A stretch of 64,000 nt of DNA from the NCBI GenBank assembly GCA_017542475.1, contig JAFXXD010000038.1, forward strand, positions 186,001 to 250,000, given 5' to 3'. Below the pieces are notes generated by a model, which was given only the letters and a program-made list of their open reading frames with translations, searched no databases and was not told where the DNA came from. The DNA comes from Ruminococcus sp. Lineage in GTDB: Bacteria > Bacillota > Clostridia > Oscillospirales > Ruminococcaceae. The position numbers and the translations under genes were made by a program. Positions 26,080 through 34,675 of the stretch are shown piece after piece; position 1 is the stretch's first letter, and the number at the start of each line of letters is the position of its first letter.

Positions 26080-27431
26080 TGGAAAACAATGTAATGATAC
26101 CCGACAACGACCTCCCGCACAGCACGGAAGCCGAGCAGTCAGTCATCGGAGCGATACTCTCCGACCCGACGGTAGCTCCGCTCGTCATTGAGAAGGTCAG
26201 AGCCGAGTACTTCTTCACCGAGCAGCACAAGGCTATCTTCGGTATCATCGTGCGTATGTTCACATCGGGTATGCCGATAGACATCGTAACGGTACTGAAT
26301 GAAGCCGAAAAAATGCATATATTCGAGTCGCCGTCAGAGGGCAGGCGCTACCTCGCAGAGATAGCGAACACCCTCCCCACGACCGAAAATATCGAAAGCT
26401 ACTGCAAGATAGTCGCGGACAAGTACCTCATACGCAGTCTCGGCTACACCGCAAGGGCTATCCTCGAGGAGATACACAACGGCGAGCAGGACGCAACTCT
26501 CCTGCTCGACTCCGCAGAACAGCGTATCTATGACATCAGACAGGGCAGAAGCGTACAGGGACTCGCACCGCTCGGCGACGCTGTACTAGAAGCATACGAC
26601 CGTCTCGGCAAGATAACGGGCGAGGACAAGGACAAATACGTCGGTGCAAAGACGGGCTATACGCTGCTTGATACGATAACCTCGGGACTAAACAAGTCCG
26701 ACCTTATCATCATAGCGGCTCGTCCGGGTATGGGTAAGACCTCATTCGCGATGAACATCGCAACGAACGTTGCACGCCGCCCCAACGCCAAGGATGTAGT
26801 TATATTCAACCTCGAAATGTCACGCGAGCAGCTCGCTACACGTCTGCTCTCGACGGAGGCACTCGTTGAATCGAGCTCGCTCCGAAACGGACGCATACAG
26901 AGCGACGAATGGGCAAGACTTGCCGCAAGCGCCGCATTTCTCAGCACGTTCCCGATGTATATCGACGACACCGCAAGTATGACGGTACAGCAGATGAAGG
27001 CGAAGCTCCGCCGCGTAAAGGACCTCGGGCTCGTCATCATCGACTACCTCCAGCTGATGGAGTCCACCTCCAAGTCGGATAACCGCGTAACGGTAATATC
27101 CGAGATAACGCGCCAGCTGAAGGTAATGGCAAAGGAGCTGAACGTCCCCGTTATACTGCTGTCACAGCTCTCGCGAGCCGTTGAAAGCAGAAACGACAAG
27201 CGCCCGATGCTCTCGGACCTCCGTGAATCGGGATCTATCGAGCAGGACGCCGACATCGTTCTCTTCCTCTACCGCGACGCATACTATAACAAGGAAAGCA
27301 CGCGCCAGAACGTCTCGGAGTGTATCGTCGCGAAGAACCGTCACGGTGAGGTCGGCTCGGTCGAGCTCATCTGGGACGGACAGTTCACGCGCTTCTCGAA
27401 TATGGATACATCAACTCCGCCTGAGGGATGA
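26079..27431 (+). CDS. dnaB: Replicative DNA helicase DnaB
   Basis: A 450-residue hexameric helicase that unwinds DNA at the replication fork. The N-terminal domain begins LPHSTEAEQSVIGAIL (~8-25). The RecA-like ATPase domain has Walker A AARPGMGKTSFAM near residue 210 and Walker B GLVIIDYLQLM near residue 310, followed by SQLSRAVESR and DLRESGSIEQDAD, which are hallmark DnaB motifs. The start codon overlaps the L9 stop. No intein or insertion is seen; length is normal. tilS follows after one base. Confidence 0.97.
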   Translation: MENNVMIPDNDLPHSTEAEQSVIGAILSDPTVAPLVIEKVRAEYFFTEQHKAIFGIIVRMFTSGMPIDIVTVLNEAEKMHIFESPSEGRRYLAEIANTLPTTENIESYCKIVADKYLIRSLGYTARAILEEIHNGEQDATLLLDSAEQRIYDIRQGRSVQGLAPLGDAVLEAYDRLGKITGEDKDKYVGAKTGYTLLDTITSGLNKSDLIIIAARPGMGKTSFAMNIATNVARRPNAKDVVIFNLEMSREQLATRLLSTEALVESSSLRNGRIQSDEWARLAASAAFLSTFPMYIDDTASMTVQQMKAKLRRVKDLGLVIIDYLQLMESTSKSDNRVTVISEITRQLKVMAKELNVPVILLSQLSRAVESRNDKRPMLSDLRESGSIEQDADIVLFLYRDAYYNKESTRQNVSECIVAKNRHGEVGSVELIWDGQFTRFSNMDTSTPPEG

Positions 27432-27432
27432 T

Positions 27433-28809
27433 ATGTTAGAAAAGATCGTTAAGCTATCGCAAAAATACAATATGTTCATAAGCGGCGACATCGTTGTCTG
27501 CGGTCTCTCGGGAGGCGCAGACAGCGTTTGTCTTTTACTGAGACTTTGCGAGCTCCGCGAAAGGCTCGGGGTCGAGGTCGAGGCTCTGCACGTAAATCAC
27601 TGTCTGCGCGGCAGCGAGAGCGACCGCGACGAGGACTTCTGCCGCTGTTTATGTGCTCGGCTCGGTGTGCCGTTTACGGCAGAGAGATGCGACGTCAGCG
27701 GCTATGCATCTGAGCGCTCAATGTCCACGGAGCTTGCTGCCCGCGAGCTCAGGTATGACATCTTCCGCAGGAACACTGTAGGCAAAAAGTTAGCCACGGC
27801 TCACAACGCTGATGATAACCTTGAAACTGTGATACTCAACCTCACAAGAGGCACGGCACTGAAGGGTCTCGCGGGGATACCTCCCGTGCGCGGGAATATC
27901 GTCCGTCCGCTGCTTGCGGTCACACGCGCGGAAATAGAGGCTTTTCTCGCTGATTGTGGACAAAACTTCGTCACCGACAGCACCAACCTCACCGACGACT
28001 ACACCCGCAACAGGATACGCCACCGCGTAATACCGCTGCTTCGCGAGATAAACCCGTCGCTGAACGCGACATTTGTCAGCTCGGTGGACGGACTCCGCGA
28101 CGAAAACGCCTATATTGAGGCGATGACGGACGCCGCAGAGCGCGAATGTCTCGACGGCAGCAGGCTTATGGGACTTGCAGCCTATGACACGGTGATACGC
28201 TGCCGATGCATATCGCGCCTGCTCACGCGTAAAAATATGCCCGTCACGCACGAGCGTATCCGCGAGTGCGAGGATATACTGATAAACGGCGGGAAGCTCA
28301 ATATTTCTGGCGATATATACTTCATCTCCGACGGCATCACAGCCGAGCTCAGGGCTATCCCGAGAACGGTAGCTGTCGGAGAGCTGTCAGCTCCGCTGAA
28401 GGTCGGCGAAAACTCTATATATCGCGGAATATCGCTGATATGTGAGCTTGTAGACAAGGCAGAATACGACAGGCGGCGAGATGTTAACAAAAAATTAACA
28501 TTTTACGCCTTGGATTATGATAAAATAAAGGGTGAAGCTGTGCTGAGGAACCGTCGGAACGGTGACAGAATACAGCTCCGCGGACGTGATTTCCGTTCGT
28601 CCGTGAAAAAGCTCATCAACGAGAATATCCCCCCTGAGGAGAGAGGCACGCTCCACTTTATTGAGGACAGCGAGGGCACCGTATTTGCGGAAAAGCTCGG
28701 TATCGCACAGCGTGTGGCTCCCGACGGGAATACAAAGCGGCTGTTTATCATTTCAGTCGTGAATGATAAGCAGGAATGGAGTGGATCAATTGACACCAAG
28801 AAGAAATAA
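27433..28809 (+). CDS. tilS: tRNA(Ile)-lysidine synthase
   Basis: A 458-residue enzyme that adds lysine to C34 of the CAU-anticodon tRNA(Ile) so that it reads AUA. The N-terminal PP-loop motif is [12 protein letters not shown] near residue 25, followed by HVNHCLRG and [20 protein letters not shown], the conserved TilS adenylation-domain segments. The C-terminal part matches the TilS substrate-binding domain in length. I start at ATG 27433; GAGGGATGAT lies just before it. The gene follows dnaB by one base and its end overlaps the ftsH start, a gene order seen widely in Firmicutes. Confidence 0.93.
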   Translation: MLEKIVKLSQKYNMFISGDIVVCGLSGGADSVCLLLRLCELRERLGVEVEALHVNHCLRGSESDRDEDFCRCLCARLGVPFTAERCDVSGYASERSMSTELAARELRYDIFRRNTVGKKLATAHNADDNLETVILNLTRGTALKGLAGIPPVRGNIVRPLLAVTRAEIEAFLADCGQNFVTDSTNLTDDYTRNRIRHRVIPLLREINPSLNATFVSSVDGLRDENAYIEAMTDAAERECLDGSRLMGLAAYDTVIRCRCISRLLTRKNMPVTHERIRECEDILINGGKLNISGDIYFISDGITAELRAIPRTVAVGELSAPLKVGENSIYRGISLICELVDKAEYDRRRDVNKKLTFYALDYDKIKGEAVLRNRRNGDRIQLRGRDFRSSVKKLINENIPPEERGTLHFIEDSEGTVFAEKLGIAQRVAPDGNTKRLFIISVVNDKQEWSGSIDTKKK

Positions 28810-30703
28810 AGGCTTACTGACGTACATTTTCATAATAATCGCAGCAGTTTTCTGTATCTATTTCATAAGCACGAAATTTGCAGACAACGCCGAGCACGTG
28901 GACTACACCTCGATAATCAAGTATTTCGACGACAAGCGCGTTTCCTACTACGAGCTTGATCTCGGTACGGGTGAGCTCACCTACTCGCTCGACGGCGAGG
29001 ACGTGAAGATGAAGTACAACGTCCCCAATGTCGAGATATTCCTTATGGACACCGAGGGCTACAGGCAGGCATACAACGCCGACCACGCCGATGACCCGCT
29101 CCAGCAGGACTACATCAAGATAACCGACAGGACGTGGCTGTACTCACTTATCCCTGTAGTACTCACGGTGCTGCTCGGCATCGCGATACTCTACTTCCTA
29201 ATGAAACAGAGCAGCGGCGGCGGAAAGTACACCTCCTTCTCGAAGGCTAACCTCAAGGCTCAGGCAGACACCCGCAAGGCTACCTTCGCGGACGTAGCGG
29301 GCGCGGACGAGGAAAAGCAGGAGCTTCAGGAGATAGTGGACTTCCTCAAGCACCCGAGCAAATACGCAAATATTGGCGCAAAGGTACCCAAGGGAGTACT
29401 GCTCCTCGGACCTCCCGGTACAGGTAAGACCCTCCTCGCGAGAGCTGTTGCGGGAGAGGTAGGCTGTCCGTTCTTCCCGATATCGGGTTCGGACTTCGTT
29501 GAGATGTTCGTCGGTGTCGGAGCATCGCGTGTGCGCGACCTCTTCGAGCAGGCGAAAAAGCACGCTCCCTCGATAATCTTCATCGACGAGATAGACGCCG
29601 TAGGACGCCACAGAGGCGCAGGACTCGGCGGCGGACACGACGAGCGCGAGCAGACGCTCAATCAGCTCCTCGTTGAAATGGACGGCTTCACCGGCAATGA
29701 AAGCGTAATAGTCATTGCCGCGACGAACCGCCGCGATATACTCGACCCCGCGCTCCTGCGTCCTGGTCGATTCGACAGACAGATAGTCGTAGGCTACCCC
29801 GATGTCAAGGGCAGAGAGGATATCCTCAAGGTACACAAAAAGAACAAGCCGCTCGCTCCCGACGTTGACCTGAAGGTCATCGCCCAGACGACTCAGGGCT
29901 TCACAGGTGCAGACCTTGAGAACCTGCTCAATGAGGCGGCTCTGCTTGCTGCACGCAACAACAGAAAAGCCATAACCGAGAAGGACATCGAAGAGGCTAC
30001 GATGAAGGTCATCGCAGGACCCGAGAAGAAGTCACGCATCGTCACCGAGCACGACAAGAGGGTCACTGCCTACCACGAGGCAGGTCACGCTATAGCGGCG
30101 TACAACCTCCCCACGCAGGATAAGGTACATCAAGTAACGATAATCCAGCGCGGTATGGCGGCAGGCATCACGGTAACACGTCCCGACAACGACGACCAGC
30201 ACGTTTCCCGCAATCAGATGCGCGAGAGCATCGTAATGCTTCTCGGCGGACGTGTCGCGGAGGAGACATTCCTTGACGATATATGCACAGGAGCCTCCAA
30301 CGACATCGAGCGTGCTACCAATGTCGCACGCAGTATGGTCACTAAGTACGGCTTCTCCGACAAGATAGGCACAGTTGTGTACGGCTCTGACAGCGACGAG
30401 GTATTCCTCGGCAAGGACTACGGACACACGAAGAATTACAGCGAGGCTGTAGCCGCTCAGATAGATGAAGAGGTCAAGGCTATCATCGAGAAGGCATATG
30501 ACGAATGCCGAATGATAATCAAGGCAAATTCCGACAAGATGCACCTTCTCGCGAAGTATCTGCTCAGGTATGAGAAGATAGACGGCGAGAACTTCGAGAA
30601 GCTTATGCGCGGCGGCATCACCGAGGCAGACATCGAAAATGACGTCTTCACGGAGAACACTCCCGCAGCTGAGCCCGAGAGCAGCACGGAATCCGACGAA
30701 TGA
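28790..30703 (+). CDS. ftsH: ATP-dependent zinc metalloprotease FtsH
   Basis: A membrane-bound AAA+ protease of about 637 residues. The order is an N-terminal helix, a short extracytoplasmic domain, a second helix (~130-150), the AAA domain with Walker A GPPGTGKT and Walker [11 protein letters not shown], then the zinc protease domain with HEAGH. It degrades misassembled membrane proteins and some regulators. The start is uncertain: TTG at 28790 has GGAG eight bases upstream and is my choice; in-frame ATG 28763 and GTG 28781 are alternatives. All overlap the tilS end. The C-terminal tail is acidic and low in complexity. Confidence 0.95.
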   Translation: MTPRRNKGLLTYIFIIIAAVFCIYFISTKFADNAEHVDYTSIIKYFDDKRVSYYELDLGTGELTYSLDGEDVKMKYNVPNVEIFLMDTEGYRQAYNADHADDPLQQDYIKITDRTWLYSLIPVVLTVLLGIAILYFLMKQSSGGGKYTSFSKANLKAQADTRKATFADVAGADEEKQELQEIVDFLKHPSKYANIGAKVPKGVLLLGPPGTGKTLLARAVAGEVGCPFFPISGSDFVEMFVGVGASRVRDLFEQAKKHAPSIIFIDEIDAVGRHRGAGLGGGHDEREQTLNQLLVEMDGFTGNESVIVIAATNRRDILDPALLRPGRFDRQIVVGYPDVKGREDILKVHKKNKPLAPDVDLKVIAQTTQGFTGADLENLLNEAALLAARNNRKAITEKDIEEATMKVIAGPEKKSRIVTEHDKRVTAYHEAGHAIAAYNLPTQDKVHQVTIIQRGMAAGITVTRPDNDDQHVSRNQMRESIVMLLGGRVAEETFLDDICTGASNDIERATNVARSMVTKYGFSDKIGTVVYGSDSDEVFLGKDYGHTKNYSEAVAAQIDEEVKAIIEKAYDECRMIIKANSDKMHLLAKYLLRYEKIDGENFEKLMRGGITEADIENDVFTENTPAAEPESSTESDE

Positions 30704-30708
30704 GCGCT

Positions 30709-30744
30709 ATCCCGCAGAGGAAACAGTCCCCTGCGGGATTTTTC
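30709..30744 (+). terminator. Intrinsic terminator after ftsH
   Basis: The stem ATCCCGCAG/CTGCGGGAT with a 13-base loop is followed by a T-run, six bases past the ftsH stop. It ends the rnj-to-ftsH run. Confidence 0.85.
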
Positions 30745-30766
30745 ATATCAAAATGGGGGTAAAATG

Positions 30767-30795
30767 TTGACTAATAAGATTTTTTATGATAAAAT
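30767..30795 (+). promoter_or_regulatory. Promoter for the PH-domain and FkbM genes
   Basis: TTGACT (30767-30772), a 17-base spacer and TAAAAT (30790-30795), about 45 bases before the ATG at 30839. Confidence 0.72.
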
Positions 30796-30838
30796 AGTAT
30801 AGTGATATACTATTCTGCTTTTTAAGGAGGTTCCTGTC

Positions 30839-31258
30839 ATGGCAAGAGAAGACATTGATTACGTATGGACCGACAAAAAAAGGACGCTGTTCGGACTACC
30901 GTGGTCGTTCACACGCTACTACCTCACCGAGACAAAGTTCATCACACAGGTCGGCTTTCTCACCGTCAAGGAGGACGAGATAGACCTGTACAAGATAATC
31001 GACAAGAGCGTGAGCAGACCCTTCTTCCAGAGGATGTTCGGCTGCGGCACGATAACGATACACTCCAAGGACGCAGACACTCCCACAAAGGTGGTACACT
31101 GCGTAAAGAACGTGAGACAGGTGTCGAACCTCATAGATAAGTACCTCAACCGTATGCGCGACAGATACGGCATACGCGGCAGGGATATGGTCGGCATAAT
31201 GCACGGCGACTACCACGACCACGATGACGACTATGACCACGACCACTATGATAACTAA
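30839..31258 (+). CDS. Cytosolic PH-like domain protein with His/Asp-rich tail
   Basis: A 139-residue protein with a bPH_2-type domain (residues ~1-110: LFGLPWSFTRYYLTETKF, then DEIDLYKIIDKSVSRPFFQRMFGCGTI). It has no hydrophobic helix, unlike YdbS/YdbT. The last ~20 residues are made almost only of His, Asp and Tyr (HGDYHDHDDDYDHDHYDN), which could bind Zn2+ or Ni2+. AAGGAGG precedes the ATG. The FkbM methyltransferase gene follows after 17 bases, so the two probably share a transcript. The role of soluble bPH_2 proteins is not known; the metal-binding tail is an inference from composition. Confidence 0.75.
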   Translation: MAREDIDYVWTDKKRTLFGLPWSFTRYYLTETKFITQVGFLTVKEDEIDLYKIIDKSVSRPFFQRMFGCGTITIHSKDADTPTKVVHCVKNVRQVSNLIDKYLNRMRDRYGIRGRDMVGIMHGDYHDHDDDYDHDHYDN

Positions 31259-31275
31259 TCATTCGGAGTATAAAA

Positions 31276-32340
31276 ATGTTACCTTTTATTAAAGAAAAAG
31301 TTTCTACATGGGACAAGCTCAAGGCTGAAACGCGCCCGATATTCATCTACGGCATGGGCGACGGAGCTTTGAAGATAATGTCCGTATTCAGAGAAAAAGG
31401 GATAGTGCTGTCGGGCATATTCGCCAGCGATGACTTTGTCCGCGGTCATTCATTCGAGGGCTACCGCGTCCACAAGCTTGCGGAGATAGAGGAAATGGTC
31501 GACGATTTCGTAGTCGTGCTCGCGTTTGCGGCAGGCTATCAGGAAATAGTTGACAAGATACACGAGATAGCCGCAAAACACCCCCTGCTCGTGCCCGATG
31601 TACCCGTAGCCGGCGGCGGTCTGTTCACGTATGAATACTGCGTCGAGAACGCAGACAAGCTGCAGCAGGTCTACGACAGCCTCGCGGACGACTACTCCCG
31701 CAAGGTGTATGCTAATATCATCAACTTCAAGATAAGCGGCAATATCGACTACCTCACGAGCGTGACGACTCCCAAGGCTGAGATATACCGCGATATAATC
31801 AAGCCGCATATGTACGAGACCTACGTTGACCTCGGCGCATACAACGGCGACACGATACGTGAGATGCTCGAATTCACACATGGCAGATACGCCGCGATAT
31901 ATGCTCTCGAGCCCGACAAGAAGAACTTCAAGAAGCTTGCGAAATTCGTTGACGGAATGGCGCACGTATATGCTTTCAACGCCGCCGCATGGAGCACCGA
32001 TACGGAGCTCCCCTTCGCTTCAAAGGCGGGCAGGCAGTCAGCGATATCAGCCGCAGCTGAGACTACGGTCGAGGCTCGCGCAGTGGACAGCATACTCGGC
32101 AAGCGCGCGGCTACCATAATAAAAATGGACGTCGAGGGCTTTGAGCGCGAGGCAATATGGGGAGCTTCTCAGAACATCGCCCGCAACTCGCCGAAGATGA
32201 TGGTGTCGCTGTATCACAGGAACGAGGACATCTTCGAGCTCCCGCTGCTGCTGAAGACGATAAACCCGAACTACAGGCTGTATATCAGACATCAGCTGTA
32301 TATCCCCGCGTGGGAGACGAACCTGTACGCAATAGTATAA
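31276..32340 (+). CDS. FkbM-family methyltransferase with N-terminal Rossmann-like domain
   Basis: A 354-residue protein. The C-terminal half (~175-350) is an FkbM methyltransferase: the SAM-binding VDLGAYNGDT loop, the acidic ALEPDKKNF segment, and the FkbM hallmark IIKMDVEGFE. The N-terminal ~140 residues read IFIYGMGDGALKIM then GIFASDDF, resembling the nucleotide-binding N-terminal domain seen in PglD-like and some sugar-modifying enzymes. FkbM enzymes O-methylate sugars, polyketides or peptides, so a capsular or cell-surface glycan target is plausible but unproven. A terminator follows directly. Confidence 0.85.
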   Translation: MLPFIKEKVSTWDKLKAETRPIFIYGMGDGALKIMSVFREKGIVLSGIFASDDFVRGHSFEGYRVHKLAEIEEMVDDFVVVLAFAAGYQEIVDKIHEIAAKHPLLVPDVPVAGGGLFTYEYCVENADKLQQVYDSLADDYSRKVYANIINFKISGNIDYLTSVTTPKAEIYRDIIKPHMYETYVDLGAYNGDTIREMLEFTHGRYAAIYALEPDKKNFKKLAKFVDGMAHVYAFNAAAWSTDTELPFASKAGRQSAISAAAETTVEARAVDSILGKRAATIIKMDVEGFEREAIWGASQNIARNSPKMMVSLYHRNEDIFELPLLLKTINPNYRLYIRHQLYIPAWETNLYAIV

Positions 32341-32345
32341 AAAGT

Positions 32346-32376
32346 AACGGTCACCGAAATGGTGACCGTTTTCTTT
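32346..32376 (+). terminator. Intrinsic terminator after the FkbM gene
   Basis: AACGGTCACC/GGTGACCGTT with a five-base GAAAT loop and a T-rich tail, five bases past the stop codon. Confidence 0.88.
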
Positions 32377-32418
32377 ACTAACAATCGCGGGGATATCTTC
32401 CGCCGCTGATAAACTACG

Positions 32419-32804
32419 GCGCGAAACCGAAAGTTTCGCTCAAGCCTTTTCAAAGGCTTGCAGGGACAGCATCCCTGCAATCCGAAGGGCGCTCTGCAAG
32501 GGGATGAATTTCAAAACAGTCCAGTGGACTGTTTTGAAAGATAAGCTGTGTACCAAATCTTTGATTTGGATTTCACAGCTATATGCAGCAAAGTCGCAGG
32601 GGGGGCTCTGCAAGATAAGCAGCACACCAAATCTCTGATTTGGATTGTGATGCTATATGCAACTCCGTTGTAGAGAGCCTCCCCTTCTGCCGTTCCGCAG
32701 TTGCTTGTCCGCGGAATTATTCCGCGAAAAAAAACATTGCCTTTTTTAGCGGGCGGCGGAACGCCGCCCCTACAGTGGGACGTCGAGGACGCCGTCCCCT
32801 ACAT
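32419..32804. repeat. Modular intergenic hairpin-repeat cluster, copy A
   Basis: This ~390-base non-coding stretch is a chain of hairpins. 32419-32465 matches 46935-46981 at 46 of 47 bases and contains the palindrome AAGCCTTTTCAAAGGCTT. 32509-32539 is a perfect 15-bp stem around one base. Two 37-base units (32544-32580 and 32618-32654) share the inner hairpin CCAAATC/GATTTGG while their outer stems differ but still pair, with one mismatch in the second. 32777-32803 matches 40984-41010 in reverse orientation at 26 of 27 bases. I see no ORF with a ribosome site in it. Confidence 0.8.
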
Positions 32805-33887
32805 TTATATAAGCTTTCTCTCGTCGCAGTATTCACATTCGAGGAGAGTCTCGTCGCCGCCCGAGCGGAAGCTCTTGGGGAGATACTCCTCGTGGTTGGT
32901 GATACAGCGCGGGTTGTCGCAGCGTACACCGCCGTAGACCTTGCCCCTGAGAGTCTCGGAGCCCTTCCTGTCGCCGAGTATCATCATAATCAGCGCCATA
33001 CGCGCGAACACGCCATATTTCGCCTGCGTAAAGTACATCGCACGCTGGTCCTCGTCCACCTCGACTGTTATTTCGTCCACGCGCGGGAGCGGGTGCATAA
33101 CTATCATATCCTGCCGCGCAAGCTGCATCTTCTTCTTGTCGAGGACGTAGGTATTCTTCTGCGCGAGGTACTCCTCCACGCTGTCGAAGCGCTCCTGCTG
33201 GATACGTGTCATATAGAGCACATCGAGCCTGCCTATCGCCTCCTCGAGGGTGTGGACCTCCTCATAAGTACTGCCGTTAGCCTTGATGATGTCCTTGATG
33301 TAGACGGGCATTTTCAGCTTGGAAGTGGAGATGAAGATGAACTTGTTGTTTTCGAGCATACTCAGAGCCTTGCAGAGCGAGTGGACCGTTCTTCCGTTGA
33401 TGAGGTCGCCGCACATACCTATCGTGAGTCCCGACAGGCGCTTCTTCTCTATTTTGAGCGTCAGCAGGTCGGTGAGGGTCTGTGTGGGGTGGAGGTGTCC
33501 GCCGTCGCCCGCATTGATAACGGGACAGTCAGCCGTCAGCGAAGCCGCCTTAGCCGCGCCGGCAATGGGGTGACGGATAACGAGGATATCGGCATAGCTG
33601 CTGACTATCTTGGTGGTATCCTTGATAGTCTCGCCCTTGGCGACCGACGAATTCGCAGGATTATCGAAGCCGATTATCCTGCCTCCGAGGCGGAGCATCG
33701 CGGTCTGGAACGACATCTGCGTGCGTGTGGAGGGCTCATAGAAGAGGGTCGCCATGACCTTGCCCTCGCACTCGTGAGCATACCTGACGGGGTCATTCTT
33801 GATGTCCTCGCCGAGCTCGATGAGCTTCTTCCACCACGCCACGGGATAGTCGTTGAGGTCGATGAGATGCTGATATTCTGACTGCAT
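32805..33887 (-). CDS. pyrB: Aspartate carbamoyltransferase with fused PyrI-type zinc domain
   Basis: A 360-residue enzyme of pyrimidine synthesis, joining carbamoyl phosphate and aspartate. Residues ~1-310 are the catalytic chain with the carbamoyl-phosphate loop FYEPSTRTQMSF near residue 50 and HPLPRVDEI near residue 265. The last ~45 residues add a zinc ribbon with Cys323, Cys328, Cys351 and Cys354 (C-x4-C-x22-C-x2-C), nearly the spacing of the E. coli PyrI zinc ligands (C-x4-C-x23-C-x2-C). The nucleotide-binding allosteric half of PyrI is absent and no pyrI lies nearby. GGAGGT precedes the ATG. The fusion may hold the trimers together. Confidence 0.92.
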   Translation of the reverse strand: MQSEYQHLIDLNDYPVAWWKKLIELGEDIKNDPVRYAHECEGKVMATLFYEPSTRTQMSFQTAMLRLGGRIIGFDNPANSSVAKGETIKDTTKIVSSYADILVIRHPIAGAAKAASLTADCPVINAGDGGHLHPTQTLTDLLTLKIEKKRLSGLTIGMCGDLINGRTVHSLCKALSMLENNKFIFISTSKLKMPVYIKDIIKANGSTYEEVHTLEEAIGRLDVLYMTRIQQERFDSVEEYLAQKNTYVLDKKKMQLARQDMIVMHPLPRVDEITVEVDEDQRAMYFTQAKYGVFARMALIMMILGDRKGSETLRGKVYGGVRCDNPRCITNHEEYLPKSFRSGGDETLLECEYCDERKLI

Positions 33888-33981
33888 AATATGTACCTCC
33901 GTTTTTTTGTAAGCCGTCAGCTATTAGACTTAGCTAATGGCAATTATTTATTCTGTTTATCCGCGTCAGCGGACACCGCAA

Positions 33982-33997
33982 GCTAACGGCTAACAGC
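33982..33997. repeat. Heptamer array (GCTAACG), short copy
   Basis: GCTAACG-GCTAACA-GC, with a more degenerate set (GCCGTCA, GCTATTA, GACTTAG) at 33913-33933 in the same pyrB-HD intergenic stretch. It matches the arrays at 12619 and 41296. Confidence 0.6.
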
Positions 33998-34006
33998 TTT
34001 TTCATT

Positions 34007-34675
34007 TTACAGTATTTTACTGCCGTTTATTATCATTTCAAACTGCACGCCGAGGAACTCGGAAGCTCTGCGGCAGAGGAGCATACGGTTCATAAATATC
34101 TCGAAATACTCCATCACGGAGGATATCTCCGTATCTATCTGCAATTCAAGGATTATCGAGGTATTGTCCTCGTTGAAATGCACCTTTGACATCTCCACGG
34201 CGTAGTTCACGCGGTCGTGGATATCGAAGGTGAGCAGGTCGGTGTTGCGCACTCTGCTCCTGCGGACGTCGGTCTTGTCGCCGATTATCATAGCCGCCGA
34301 TATCGGGTCGAGCGGCGTACCCGTGCCCTCGTCGTGGTTGCCTATTGCGGCGATGACGGAGCATATCTCGTCGGCGGGCATACTGAGGTTATCGAGCAGC
34401 CTGAACGCCATAACAGCGCCGCTCTGAGCGTGGTCGATGCGGTTGATGACGTTGCCGATGTCGTGCATCATCGAGGCGATACGCGCGAGCTCAATCGTCC
34501 TCTCGTCGTAGCCGAGCGTCTCGAGTATCATCGCGGAGGTCGCCGCAACGCGCTCAACGTGCGGGAAGGAGTGCTCGGTATAGCCCATAGCTTCGAGCGT
34601 CTTGTCTGCACGCTGGATATACTCCATAATGTCGGGATTCTGCTTGATATATTTGTACGTAACTAAGCTTGCCAT
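34007..34675 (-). CDS. HD-domain phosphohydrolase
   Basis: A 222-residue protein of the HD superfamily, metal-dependent phosphohydrolases. The ligands are visible as HSFPHVERV near residue 39, MHDIGN near residue 70 (the HD pair), and NHDEG near residue 112. It lacks an RelA synthetase or TGS domain, so it is a stand-alone HD enzyme; the substrate could be a nucleotide or a cyclic dinucleotide. Its start codon directly abuts the stop of the asparagine synthetase gene (no gap), so they are co-transcribed and probably translationally coupled. The pairing gives no clear metabolic link. Confidence 0.85.
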   Translation of the reverse strand: MASLVTYKYIKQNPDIMEYIQRADKTLEAMGYTEHSFPHVERVAATSAMILETLGYDERTIELARIASMMHDIGNVINRIDHAQSGAVMAFRLLDNLSMPADEICSVIAAIGNHDEGTGTPLDPISAAMIIGDKTDVRRSRVRNTDLLTFDIHDRVNYAVEMSKVHFNEDNTSIILELQIDTEISSVMEYFEIFMNRMLLCRRASEFLGVQFEMIINGSKIL

